The notes under the pieces were generated by a model that was given only the letters and a program-made list of their open reading frames with translations, ran no database searches and had not been told where the DNA came from. From VAZQ01 sp050179645 (GTDB lineage: Bacteria > Pseudomonadota > Alphaproteobacteria > Rhizobiales > Xanthobacteraceae), in assembly GCA_050179645.1 (NCBI GenBank), contig JBFXEX010000008.1, positions 1 to 64,000 of the forward strand: 64,000 nucleotides of DNA, written 5' to 3'. The position numbers and the translations under genes were made by a program. Within the stretch, counting starts at the first letter, position 1. The number at the start of each line of letters is the position of its first letter. Positions 44,501 through 53,038 of this stretch are shown piece after piece.

Positions 44501-44762
44501 CGCCGAAAGAGCTCGACGACGTCATCAGCGCGAGCGAGGGGATCTGCCCGAAATTGCGTTCGAGCGGCGCCGTCACCAGCGACGCCATGGTGTCGGGGCT
44601 GGCGCCGGGCAATTGCGTAGTGACCTGGATGCTCGGGAAGTCGACCTGTGGCAGCGACGACACCGGCAGGCCGAAATACCCGAGCAGTCCGCCCAGCAGG
44701 GTCGCAATGCCGAGCAGCGAGGTCGCGATCGGCCGGTAGATGAAGGGTGACGAAACGCTCAT
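41559..44762 (-). CDS. mdtB: RND efflux permease, HAE1 family (MdtB-like)
   Basis: 1067 aa. It begins VSSPFIYRPIATSLLGIATLLGGLLGYFGLPVSSLP and carries the Asp401-Asp402 proton-relay pair (GAGFVVDDAIVMIEN). The sequence differs clearly from the second permease, as in other tandem MdtB/MdtC pairs that assemble into mixed trimers. An insertion with Thr/Ser/Val-rich sequence occurs in the second periplasmic part (NQAVATSTSLTSNPTAPVVS). The start overlaps the adaptor stop by four bases. Confidence 0.92.
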   Translation of the reverse strand: MSVSSPFIYRPIATSLLGIATLLGGLLGYFGLPVSSLPQVDFPSIQVTTQLPGASPDTMASLVTAPLERNFGQIPSLALMTSSSSFGVSQVTLQFDLSRDIDAAAQDVQAAINASGATLPRNLPYPPVYSKVNPADTPIVTLALTSANISLRQLSDIADTQLAPRLSELTGVGRVTVQGNIKPAVRIQADLSRLASYGISLEDLRNVIVAANVSGAKGALDGAHQSYTISANDQIAAAAAYSNIVVAYRNSAPVLLRDIADVVDGLENSKVGGWYQGNPAIVVDIQRQPGANVIETVKRVQAELPKLQRSMPAGVTLTVVHDRTDTIRASIRDVQFTLVLSVALVIMVVLVFLRTIRATVIAGVALPLSLVATFGVMWFCGFSLDNLSLMALTIGAGFVVDDAIVMIENIVRHIEDGEEPFEAALNGAREIGFTVISLTVSLVAVFIPLLFMTGLVGRMFREFALTLTIAVVVSAIVSLTLTPMMCSRLLRRQPAGEPRGVSRLFHGAVDGTVDRYRRSLEWVIRHETLTLLVTVATVIATVWLYFVIPKGFLPPQDTGLIFAVMEGGQDVSFAEMKRLQKEVETAIRKDPEVTGVVSVIGVTPLNATPNAGRIAITLRSRDVRDTPVTAVIDRLRDSVAAIPGIVVYFQPVQDIQISTRLSRAQYQYTLTGTDSKEVSEWAARLVQQLKTSDVLRNVVSEAQDNGFRLNIQVDREVAGRLGVSMQTVVDTLSNAFGQRQISTIYGQANQYRVILEAKPEYQSDPNSLSKLYVPASGNQAVATSTSLTSNPTAPVVSTAGNTQIPLSAIASFNYTTAPLVIAHQEQFPAVTISFDLAPDASLGVAVAAIAQAERAIDMPTALAGSYSGDAAEFSKSLAGQPWLILAAAIAIYIVLGVLYESFIHPFTILTTLPSAGVGALLALMWFRMDLSVVALIGIILLMGIVKKNAIMIIDFALDAERRQGMTPHEAIVQASILRFRPIMMTTLAALFGAIPLAVEQGTGSELRNPLGITIIGGLLLSQLLTLYTTPVIYLAMERLKAKFVRVEPLQTELDLRESIVPIQRAAE

Positions 44763-46060
44763 TGCGTCGTGCCCGGCAACCCGCCTCCGGGCGTCCGGCC
44801 CTTGGACCGCTCGCCGCTGCCTTGCGTCTCGCCGCGAATTCGCTTGGTGGCGCCCTTGGGCCGCGCCGGCGTGTCCACCGATGAGGTCGGCACGGTGTCT
44901 TCCGGCGCGGCCGACACCGTGACGCGCGTGCCGTCGGTGAGGCGGGCGAAGCCGGTCGTCACCACGCGGTCGCCGGCGCGCACGCCGGAGCCAAGCACGG
45001 CTTCGCGGTCGTCCTGCTTGGTGATGGTGACGGGCCGCATGCCGACCGTGCTGTTGTCCTTCACCACATACACGAACGGGCCGACCGGCCCGCGCTGCAC
45101 GGCGGCGGTCGGCACCACCACCACCTGCTGCAGCGTATCGATCCGGAGCTGGATGTTGACGAACTGCCCCGGCCAGAGCTGCAGATTGGCGTTGGGAAAC
45201 TCACCCTTGATCTTCACCGTGCCGGTGGTCTGATCGACCTGGTTGTCGATCACCACCACCTTGCCGCGGTCGAGCACGGCCTTGCCGTCGGCGCCCAGTG
45301 CGACGACCGGCAAGACACCTTCGGCCAGTCCGCGGTTCAGCTCCGGCAACGCCTGCTGCGGCAGGCTGAAGAACACCGAAATCGGCTGCAACTGAGTGAT
45401 GACGACGATGCCCGTGGTGTCCGACGCCTTCACCAGATTGCCTTCGTCGATCAGACGGATTCCGGTTCGGCCGGCGATCGGTGCGACAACGTCGGTGTAG
45501 GACAGGATGGCGCGCGCGTTGTCGATCACCGCCATGTCGGCTTTGACCTGCGCCTCGAGCTGATTGACCAACGCCTTCTGGGTGTCTAGCTGCTGCTTGT
45601 TGATGGCATTGGTCGAGGCAAGACGCATGTAACGCTCGAGATCGAGCCGCGCGTTGGCGAGCGTCGCCTCATCCTGCGTCTTCTTCGCTACCGCCTGATC
45701 GTACTGCGCCTGGTAGATCGTCGGATCGATCTTGGCGAGCACGAAGCCTTTCGGAACGTCCTGCCCTTCGGTGAACAGGATGTTCAAAAGCTTGCCGTCG
45801 ACCTGCGCGCGGACCGTCACGGTGTTGAGCGCGCGAGCGGTGCCGACGCCGTCCAGATAGACCGGCACATCGGCAAGCTTGGCATTGACCGCCAAGACCG
45901 GAATCGCATTTGAGGTACCCGGTCCGCCGCCGCCCTTGCGCTTGGGCCAGAAGGTCTGCTGAGTGACAGCCTGCGGCCAGGACGAAAAATAGACCGCCGC
46001 GACGCCTGCGATGACAAGGCCGCCCAGCAATGTAACGATAATGCGTCGCTTCGCGCTCAT
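44759..46060 (-). CDS. mdtA: RND periplasmic adaptor subunit (MdtA-like)
   Basis: 433 aa with one N-terminal membrane anchor (RRIIVTLLGGLVIAGVAAVYF). It shows the lipoyl/barrel-sandwich halves (NTVTVRAQVDGKLLNILFTEGQDVPKG and SYTDVVAPIAGRTGIRLIDEG) with a long alpha-helical hairpin between them (DPTIYQAQYDQAVAK... VKADMAVIDNARAILS), as in membrane fusion proteins. A charged, Pro/Gly-rich C-terminal tail (GATKRIRGETQGSGERSK) is unusually long. It bridges the permeases and the outer membrane channel encoded upstream, with four-base overlaps on both sides. Confidence 0.92.
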   Translation of the reverse strand: MSAKRRIIVTLLGGLVIAGVAAVYFSSWPQAVTQQTFWPKRKGGGGPGTSNAIPVLAVNAKLADVPVYLDGVGTARALNTVTVRAQVDGKLLNILFTEGQDVPKGFVLAKIDPTIYQAQYDQAVAKKTQDEATLANARLDLERYMRLASTNAINKQQLDTQKALVNQLEAQVKADMAVIDNARAILSYTDVVAPIAGRTGIRLIDEGNLVKASDTTGIVVITQLQPISVFFSLPQQALPELNRGLAEGVLPVVALGADGKAVLDRGKVVVIDNQVDQTTGTVKIKGEFPNANLQLWPGQFVNIQLRIDTLQQVVVVPTAAVQRGPVGPFVYVVKDNSTVGMRPVTITKQDDREAVLGSGVRAGDRVVTTGFARLTDGTRVTVSAAPEDTVPTSSVDTPARPKGATKRIRGETQGSGERSKGRTPGGGLPGTTQ

Positions 46061-47499
46061 TGCCCTAGGGTCGTATTGGCCCCGACACCGGGCGGGAGCC
46101 AGCTGCCGCCCAGCGCCTGAAAGAGACTCAATACGGCCTGCAGTCGCGCGAACCGCGCCTGCACCAGGAGCTCATCGGCCGTAAACAGCGTCTGCTGGGT
46201 CTGGAGCACGGTGACGAGATCGACCGTGCCTTCGCGCAGGCGCGTCTCCGCAATGTTGAAAGCCTGGCGCGACGAGTTGACCACGAGCTGTTGCAACCGC
46301 TCGCGCTCCGCGCTGTCCGCAATGGCGATCAGCGCAATCTCCACGTCGCCGAACGCTGCCAGAATCGCCTGGCAATAGAGCTTCATCATCTCGATCTGCT
46401 GTCCGGTCGCCACGCCGAGCTGGCCCTCGAGCCGGAACCCATCGAGCAGCGGTTGGGTGAGGCCGGTAGCAACCGAGAAAAAGAAACTCTCCGGCCTGAA
46501 CAACAGCTTCAGCAGCGGATTTTCGTACCCGCCCTGCCCGGTCAGCGTGATGCTGGGGAAGAAGGCCGCGCGCGCCTGTGCGACGCTCGCTTCGGCCGAC
46601 GCTAGGTTGGCCTCGGCGAGCCGGATGTCCGGTCGCTGGAACAGCAATTCGGACGGCATGCCGGGCGTCACGCGGGGAATGCGCAGCCTATAGAGGCTGC
46701 CGCCCTTGACACGCACCTCGACCGGGGGACGCCCGATCAGCACCGCCAGCACGGCGATGTTCTGGCGCAGCGTCTGGTCGAACAGCGGAATGTTGGCGCG
46801 TACCGTCGCCACCACGCTCTCCTGCTGGGCGATGTCGAGCTGCGAGGCGGTGCCGGCGTTGAACCGCTGCTTGATCAGGTCGAGCACGCGGGTCGCGGCG
46901 GCGAGGTTCTGGCGGGCGATGCGGATGCGGTCTTGCGCCAACAGCACCTGCAGGTAGGCGGTGCCGACGCTGACGACGGTCGACAGCACCACCACCTCCT
47001 TGGCGAAGCGGGTGGCGGTGGCTGCTTCCTGCGCGGCGACCAGCGCAGCGCGGTTCTTGCCCCAGAAGTCGATCTCGTAACTTGCCGTGAGCCATGCCCG
47101 GTAGTTCTCACGCACCGGACCGCCCGGCGGCCGCGACCGCGTCGCGGTGCCGTCGAACTGCAACCCCGGCAGCAGCGGTGCGCCGGCGATCTGGGCCAGG
47201 GCGTCGGCCTGGATGATGCGGGCGATCGCCGCGCCGATGTTGAAATTCGCGGTCTGGGCTTCCTCGATGAAGCCGGTGAGTTCGGCGGAGTTGAAGCCGC
47301 GCCACCAGTCCAGCGCCGGGGGCGCGGTATCGCCGCGGCCTGCGCCATAGCCGGACGGGATGCCGGTGAGCGGCGGCCGCGGGGTTTCGAGAAGGCACCC
47401 GGTCAGCATTTGCACCAGAGCTAAGCCCCCAATGGCGACAAAGAAACGGCGAAAGCGCTCGTCATCAACCAGAGCACGCGCTCGTGATCGCACCGACAT
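46057..47499 (-). CDS. Outer membrane efflux channel lipoprotein, NodT family
   Basis: 480 aa from the ATG at 47499 (MSVRSRARALVDD). The lipobox is LTGC with Cys35, after a hydrophobic stretch. The TolC-like body has the two repeated helix-strand halves (WWRGFNSAELTGFIEEAQTAN and PDIRLAEANLASAEASVAQARAAFFPS). The protein forms the trimeric exit duct of the RND system. Gene order, channel-adaptor-permease-permease, is all in one operon with four-base overlaps; no regulator is attached. Confidence 0.92.
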   Translation of the reverse strand: MSVRSRARALVDDERFRRFFVAIGGLALVQMLTGCLLETPRPPLTGIPSGYGAGRGDTAPPALDWWRGFNSAELTGFIEEAQTANFNIGAAIARIIQADALAQIAGAPLLPGLQFDGTATRSRPPGGPVRENYRAWLTASYEIDFWGKNRAALVAAQEAATATRFAKEVVVLSTVVSVGTAYLQVLLAQDRIRIARQNLAAATRVLDLIKQRFNAGTASQLDIAQQESVVATVRANIPLFDQTLRQNIAVLAVLIGRPPVEVRVKGGSLYRLRIPRVTPGMPSELLFQRPDIRLAEANLASAEASVAQARAAFFPSITLTGQGGYENPLLKLLFRPESFFFSVATGLTQPLLDGFRLEGQLGVATGQQIEMMKLYCQAILAAFGDVEIALIAIADSAERERLQQLVVNSSRQAFNIAETRLREGTVDLVTVLQTQQTLFTADELLVQARFARLQAVLSLFQALGGSWLPPGVGANTTLGQ

Positions 47500-47727
47500 G
47501 GGACTAACTCTCGAACACCACAGACGCTCATGAAGCACACCGGGGGACGAGCGTTAACGCCACGCACGCAGTCCAGCCAACCCGCACCCGACCATACGCT
47601 ATCAGGCCGGGGCCGGGCGACCACCTTAATTTCCGGACAGGTTAGACCCTGGCCGGGTTCCAGATCATTGATATACGGGGGAAATTGCCGAATCCTTCGG
47701 TCCCGGAATGGCGGACTTGCAGGCCCG

Positions 47728-48639
47728 CTACGGCGCGGCCCGGCCGGCAGGCGCCCCGGCACGGATCTGACCCGAATACCACTCCAGAATCTGCTCGCCG
47801 TTCCAGTGCAGGACGCCGTCGAAGCGGCGCACGTGGTCGTAAAACGCCTCGAGATACCCGATCCGGTGGGGCTGGCCGCTGATGTAGGGATGAATGGCGA
47901 TCGCCATCACCTTGGCGCGGTGCCGGCCCTCGGCATAGAGCCGGTCGAACTGATCGATTGCCCGCCGCAGCAGATGCGCGCTCTCGTGATGCTGCACGAT
48001 CATGAGCGTAATGTCGTTGATCTCGACCGTGTAGGGCAACGTCACCAGCGAACCATTGGCGGTGCGGATCGTCGAGGGCTCGTCGTCGTAGACCCAATCG
48101 CCGATGTATTTCACACCGGCTTCGACCAGGAACTCCGGCGTATCGAGCGTCTGAGTCAGGCCCGGCCCGAGCCAGCCAACCGGCCGCTTGCCGGTGAACT
48201 TTTCGAGGATGTCCATTGAACGGTGGATCATGCCGCGCTGATCCTCCTGCTTATGGATCGGCATCTGGTCGTAGGCGTGGCCCATGAACTCCCAGCCGAG
48301 CCGGCGCGCCTCCTCGGCCACACGGGTGTAGTCCTCGCAGGTACGGGCGTTGATCGAGAGCGTCGGCCGGATGCCAAGCCGCTCGTACAGCTCGAAGAAC
48401 CGCCAAGCGCCGACCCGCATGCCGTATTCGTGCCAGCTCCAGTGCGGCACGTCGGGCAGCAGCGGTACGCCGGTCGGCGCCGGCAGCACCTGCCGCGGCA
48501 TCGGCCGTCCGATGTCCCAGACCTCGTAATTAACGATGGTCCAGACCACGATGCGCGCATCGCCGGGCAGCCGGAGCGGCGGCCGGTCGACGATCGCCGA
48601 GAACTCGCAGCGTTCGCGCGGCAGCATGGGTGACGGCAT
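47728..48639 (-). CDS. Polysaccharide deacetylase family protein (PuuE/NodB-like), paralogue
   Basis: 303 aa, ATG at 48639. As in its paralogue at 37319-38191, motif 1 lacks the NodB metal pair (IVVWTIVNYEVWDIGRPMP) and motif 2 is in EFMGHAYDQMPIHKQED, followed by GWLGPGLTQTLDTPEFL and AIAIHPYISGQPHR. The absence of a signal peptide suggests a cytoplasmic amidohydrolase of the PuuE type rather than a cell-wall deacetylase. The two paralogues flank the RND operon but are not overlapping with it, and the substrate is unknown. Confidence 0.88.
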   Translation of the reverse strand: MPSPMLPRERCEFSAIVDRPPLRLPGDARIVVWTIVNYEVWDIGRPMPRQVLPAPTGVPLLPDVPHWSWHEYGMRVGAWRFFELYERLGIRPTLSINARTCEDYTRVAEEARRLGWEFMGHAYDQMPIHKQEDQRGMIHRSMDILEKFTGKRPVGWLGPGLTQTLDTPEFLVEAGVKYIGDWVYDDEPSTIRTANGSLVTLPYTVEINDITLMIVQHHESAHLLRRAIDQFDRLYAEGRHRAKVMAIAIHPYISGQPHRIGYLEAFYDHVRRFDGVLHWNGEQILEWYSGQIRAGAPAGRAAP

Positions 48640-48694
48640 GTGGCTCTCCGGCAGCGAGGGTTTCGCCTAACGTCATCGGATGATACGGGGGAGC

Positions 48695-51049
48695 ATGACG
48701 ACGATCTACCGGGCCAGTGCGCCATCCGCCGCAGCACATGCGGGGCAGATCTCGTTGCCCGCCACGATCGCGATCTTCCTTGGCGCCTTCGTGCTGACGG
48801 CATGGCCCTGGCTTTCCGGCCGCGTGACGATCCCGTGGGATGCCAAATCGCAATTCTTCCCGCCGGTGCAATTCCTCGCGACCTCGATCGCGCACGGCGA
48901 ATGGCCGTGGTGGACCCCGCATGTGTTCGCCGGCTGGCCGCAGATTTCCGACCCGCAGTCGCTCTTGTTCTCCCCGCTGCACGTGCTGCTGGCAGCGTTC
49001 AATTCCGCGATCAGCCTGCGGGCATTCGACGCGGTGATCTTCGCCTATCTGGCCCTCGGCGGTATCGGCATTATCCTGTTCTTCCGCGACCGCCGCTGGC
49101 ATGCCGGTGGCGCCGTGGTGGCGGCACTTGCCTTCGCGCTCGGCGGCGCCGCCAGCGCTCGCTTGCAGCACATCAGTCAGGTCATCAGCCTCGCCTATCT
49201 GCCGCTGACGCTGTGGCTGCTCGCGCGCGCATTGGAGCGCTCGTCCTGGCGGACCGGCGTTGCCGCCGGCGCGATGGCCGGATTGATGGCAATCGGCCGC
49301 GACCAGGTGGCGCTGCTGTGTCTCTATGTAGTCGCCGGATACGTGCTGGCCTACTGGCTCACCGGCACCGGCGTTGCCGACCGCCTGCGCCGCAGCTTGC
49401 GGCCGCTCTCGGCCGCCGCCGTCAGCGGAGTGCTGGTAGTCGCGGTGCCGGTCATCATGACCACGCTGCTGGCGGCGCGCTCGAACCGTCCTGCGGTCAG
49501 CTTCGAGTCCGCCGCCGCCGGATCGATCCATCCGGCGCATCTGCTGCAGCTCGTATTCGCAGACCTGTTCGGCGCGATGAGCCCCACGGTCGAATACTGG
49601 GCGCCGTCAACCGAGGTCTGGGAGACCGCCTGGGGCACGCCCCACCTCTACCTTTCGCAGAACATGCCGCTGCTTTACGCCGGGGCGCTGCCGATCCTGG
49701 CCATCGTGGCGTTCGGCCTGATCCGCGGCATCGCGTTCGCACGCGATATCCGGTTCTTCACCATCGCGGCAGCGCTGATGCTGCTGTACGCGCTCGGAGC
49801 CTATACGCCGGCCTTCCACCTGATGTACGAACTGCCGTTCGTCTCGCTCTACCGCCGCGCCGCCGATGCGACCTTCGTGTTCTGCGGCCTCTTGGCGATC
49901 GTCGCCGGCTACCTGGTGCATCGCTGGCTCTCCGGCACGGTGCCAGCGGCGATGCGTATCCAGCGGGTGATCGAAATCGCCTGTGCGCTCGCCCTGGTCG
50001 TGACCGCTTTGGCGGTCGCCGCCACGGTGGTCCAGATCGGAGCGGTCATCGAGCCGGTGCTCACCACGCTCGTCTTTACCGCTGCGGCCGTCGCCGCACT
50101 GATGCTGGCGCGCCGCACCGATGCACGAGCGCCGGTTGCCGCCGTGACGCTGCTGGCATTGTTCATGGCCGCCGATCTGCGCTGGAACAACGCGCCGCAC
50201 GAATCGACCGCGCTGCCACCGGAGCGTTTCGAAGCCCTGCGGCAGGGCAGCACAGACCGGACCGTTCAGGTGCTGAAAGCTCATCTGGCGGCGGCCGCCG
50301 CGCCGGACCGCCGCGACCGGGTCGAGCTGATCGGCATCCGCTACCACTGGCCGAACCTCGGCCTGGCTCAGGGCTTCGACCACGTGTTCGGACACAATCC
50401 GCTGCGGCTGCGCTGGTTCTACGACGCCACCCACGTGGGCGACACCGTCGCGATCCCCTCGCAGCGGCAGTTCTCGCCGCTCTATCCGTCCTACCGCTCG
50501 GCGTTCGCCGACCTGATCGGCGTGCGCTTCATCGCGACCGGCGTCCCGGTCGAACAGATCGACACCTCGCTCAAGCCAGGCGACCTCAAGTTCGTCGCGC
50601 GCACGGACGACGCATTCATCTACGAAAATCCGCGCGCGCTGCCGCGCGTGATGCTGTTCGCCGACTGGCGGCTCGCCGATTTCGACGACCTGATCCGCAA
50701 CGGCTGGCCGGATGCCGATCCGGCCCGTACCGTGCTGCTCAAGCGCGCCCCGCACGGACTCTTGCGGATGCCGGGTGGCGCGCTGGGAACCGCCCGGATC
50801 GTCCGCTATGCCAACACCGAAATCGTCGTCGAGGTGACGGCGCCGCTCGACGAAATCCTGGTGCTCAACGACGTCTGGCATCCCTGGTGGCGGGCGACGG
50901 TCGACGGCGTGGAGACCGAGATTCTCAAGGCCAACGTGATCTTCCGTGCGGTGGTGGTGCCGCGCGGCCGGCACATCGTGCGTTTCACGTTCCATCCGTT
51001 CATGGGCGCCATGAGCGAGATTGCCGGCAAGTTCCGGAATAAGCCGTAG
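48695..51049 (+). CDS. YfhO-like polytopic membrane protein
   Basis: 784 aa from ATG 48695, preceded by GGGGGAG; an ATG five codons upstream is less likely. About twelve hydrophobic segments span the first 500 residues (IAIFLGAFVLTAWPWLSG, AFDAVIFAYLALGGIGIILF and others), with a WDAKSQFFPPVQF loop after the first helix that is typical of the group. The last 250 residues are soluble and end in LVLNDVWHPWWRATVDG, the YfhO C-terminal pattern. YfhO proteins are GT-C-fold lipid-linked sugar transferases; a role in glycosylating a wall or surface polymer is inferred from family. Confidence 0.85.
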   Translation: MTTIYRASAPSAAAHAGQISLPATIAIFLGAFVLTAWPWLSGRVTIPWDAKSQFFPPVQFLATSIAHGEWPWWTPHVFAGWPQISDPQSLLFSPLHVLLAAFNSAISLRAFDAVIFAYLALGGIGIILFFRDRRWHAGGAVVAALAFALGGAASARLQHISQVISLAYLPLTLWLLARALERSSWRTGVAAGAMAGLMAIGRDQVALLCLYVVAGYVLAYWLTGTGVADRLRRSLRPLSAAAVSGVLVVAVPVIMTTLLAARSNRPAVSFESAAAGSIHPAHLLQLVFADLFGAMSPTVEYWAPSTEVWETAWGTPHLYLSQNMPLLYAGALPILAIVAFGLIRGIAFARDIRFFTIAAALMLLYALGAYTPAFHLMYELPFVSLYRRAADATFVFCGLLAIVAGYLVHRWLSGTVPAAMRIQRVIEIACALALVVTALAVAATVVQIGAVIEPVLTTLVFTAAAVAALMLARRTDARAPVAAVTLLALFMAADLRWNNAPHESTALPPERFEALRQGSTDRTVQVLKAHLAAAAAPDRRDRVELIGIRYHWPNLGLAQGFDHVFGHNPLRLRWFYDATHVGDTVAIPSQRQFSPLYPSYRSAFADLIGVRFIATGVPVEQIDTSLKPGDLKFVARTDDAFIYENPRALPRVMLFADWRLADFDDLIRNGWPDADPARTVLLKRAPHGLLRMPGGALGTARIVRYANTEIVVEVTAPLDEILVLNDVWHPWWRATVDGVETEILKANVIFRAVVVPRGRHIVRFTFHPFMGAMSEIAGKFRNKP

Positions 51050-51069
51050 GCGAAGGAACTGGCTCCCGC

Positions 51070-51169
51070 ATTCCGGGTCGCGGCGGAGCCGCGAGCCCGG
51101 AATCCATTGCGCCGAGTGACGCGACAAAATTTGGATTCCGGACAGCCGCTTCGCGGCTTCCGGAATGAC
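51070..51169. repeat. Double palindromic repeat, CATTCCGGG family
   Basis: Two hairpins in tandem: ATTCCGGG...CCCGGAAT (51070-51103) and GGATTCCGG...CCGGAATGAC (about 51133-51169). The same family recurs at 55235-55369. It lies directly after the YfhO-like gene and may end its transcript. Confidence 0.78.
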
Positions 51170-51287
51170 GCCGGAGCGAGTTCTCGTCAGCGGAAATTCA
51201 CCATGGAGAAATGCTGCGGGACGTGAGATTGTCGCCCCGCGCCAATCACCCTAACAGACCAGCAAAACGGCGCAGGGCGGAAACGCA

Positions 51288-53030
51288 ATGTCGGTCGAGG
51301 CGGCAAGCGTGGCGGTGCGGCGGGGCGCGTTCGCGCAGTCGCCCTGGTACGCGCGCATCAGGCTCGAACACGTGGTGATGGGCGGCGCGATCGTCGCGCT
51401 CATCGTGCTCGTCGTGCTGCCGCTCCTGTCGCTGCTGCTCGGCAGCCTGAAGGGCGACGAGGGCCTGAGCCTCGACCACTTCAGCGAAGTGCTGACCGGC
51501 CGGCTCTACGTCACCGCGCTGAAGAATTCGCTCATTCTCGGCGCCTGGACCGGGCTGTTCAGCCTGATCATCGGCCTCGTGCTGGCCTGGGCGGTAAGCC
51601 GCACCAACGTGCCATTGAAGCCGCTGATCCAGGTCACCGCGACGCTGTCCTACCTGTCGCCGCCGTTCCTGACCGCGATCGCGTTCACCTACCTGTTCAG
51701 CCCGAACGCCGGCCTGATCAACGTGCTGATGCGCGACGTGCTCGGCCTCTCCTGGCTCACCTGGAACGTGTTCTCGATGCCGGGCCTGGTGCTGGTCACG
51801 GTGCTGCACACATTTCCGTTCGTCTATCTGCTCGCATCGAGTGCGCTGCAGTCGGTCGATGCCTCCTACGAGGAGGCGGCGCAGATATTGGGCGCCAGCA
51901 AGCTGCGCACCGCATTCTCGATCACCGCGCCGCTGGTGGCGCCGGCGATCCTGTCCGGCACGCTGCTCGCGTTCGTCAACGCACTCGCGCTGTTCGGCTC
52001 GCAGGCAATCATCGGCCTGCCGGGGCGCATCTTCACGCTGCCGACCCGCATCTACGCGCTGTTCGACTATCCGCCCGAATACGGGCTCGCCTCGGCGCTC
52101 TCGCTGGTGCTGGTCCTGATCACCGTGGTGGCGCTCTATCTGCAGCGCGCCTTCCTCGCCCGGCGCTCCTATGTGACGCTCGGCGGCAAGGGCTCGCGGC
52201 CGCAACTGATGGACCTCGGAGCCTTCCGGTTCGTGCTGCTCGGCTTCGTGCTGCTGATCTTCCTGGTCTCGATCATTGCGCCTTACGCGACGTTGACCGC
52301 GGTGTCGTTCTCCAAATCCTGGGGGCTCGATTTCTGGAAGGGCCTGACACTCGAGAACTACCGGTTCATCCTGTTCGAGTACAACGTCACCCAGCGCGCC
52401 ATCACGAACAGTCTGATGCTCGCGACCGCCGCCGCGTTCATCGCGGTGCTGCTGGGCGCGGTGATCGGCTGGATCGACTTGCGCACGCGCCTGCCGGGCC
52501 GCAAGCTCCTCGACTACACCTCGCTCATCCCGCTCGGGCTGCCCGGCATCGTGGTCGCGGTTGCGCTGATCCAGTTCTGGCTCGCCATGCCGATCGCGCT
52601 CTACGGCACGCTGGCGATTCTGCTGCTGGCTTATGTCGGGCGCTACATTCCGCTCGGCGTGCGTGCCGCCAACGCTTCGCTGCGGCAGATCGATCCGTCG
52701 CTGGAAGAGAGCGCGAAGATTCTCGGCGCCTCCTGGGCGACCACAATGCGCGAGATCACGCTGCCCTTGATCCGGCCCGGACTGTTCGCTGGCTGGCTGC
52801 TGGTGTTCGTGCCGGTGATCCAGGAACTGTCGGCCTCGATCCTGCTGTTCTCGTCGAGCTCCATCACGCTCGCGGTCGCGGTCTACAATCTCTACGAGAC
52901 CGGCTACATCGAGCCGGTGGCGGCGCTGGCGATGATCAACATGATGATCATCGGCGTGGCCATTGCCTTCGCCAACTGGCTGGGCGGCGGCCGTCTGGCG
53001 CGCGGCGACGCCGCCCCGGTCGGGACGTGA
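51288..53030 (+). CDS. ABC importer permease, two fused permease domains (FbpB/ThiP-like)
   Basis: 580 aa with about twelve transmembrane helices in two similar halves. Each half has the cytoplasmic EAA loop for the ATPase contact: SYEEAAQILGASKLRTAFS in the first and SLEESAKILGASWATTMREI in the second. Duplicated permeases of this type occur with family 1 solute receptors for iron(III), thiamine, phosphonate or polyols. The stop overlaps the ATPase gene or ends just before it. With the solute-binding protein further downstream it forms one importer. Confidence 0.92.
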   Translation: MSVEAASVAVRRGAFAQSPWYARIRLEHVVMGGAIVALIVLVVLPLLSLLLGSLKGDEGLSLDHFSEVLTGRLYVTALKNSLILGAWTGLFSLIIGLVLAWAVSRTNVPLKPLIQVTATLSYLSPPFLTAIAFTYLFSPNAGLINVLMRDVLGLSWLTWNVFSMPGLVLVTVLHTFPFVYLLASSALQSVDASYEEAAQILGASKLRTAFSITAPLVAPAILSGTLLAFVNALALFGSQAIIGLPGRIFTLPTRIYALFDYPPEYGLASALSLVLVLITVVALYLQRAFLARRSYVTLGGKGSRPQLMDLGAFRFVLLGFVLLIFLVSIIAPYATLTAVSFSKSWGLDFWKGLTLENYRFILFEYNVTQRAITNSLMLATAAAFIAVLLGAVIGWIDLRTRLPGRKLLDYTSLIPLGLPGIVVAVALIQFWLAMPIALYGTLAILLLAYVGRYIPLGVRAANASLRQIDPSLEESAKILGASWATTMREITLPLIRPGLFAGWLLVFVPVIQELSASILLFSSSSITLAVAVYNLYETGYIEPVAALAMINMMIIGVAIAFANWLGGGRLARGDAAPVGT

Positions 53031-53038
53031 GGGTGGAG

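Noticed and set aside
48640..51042. 800-codon plus-strand frame overlapping the YfhO-like gene
   Set aside because: It is frame-shifted relative to the hydrophobic YfhO-like frame, gives an Arg-rich product, and lacks any membrane pattern or ribosome binding site.
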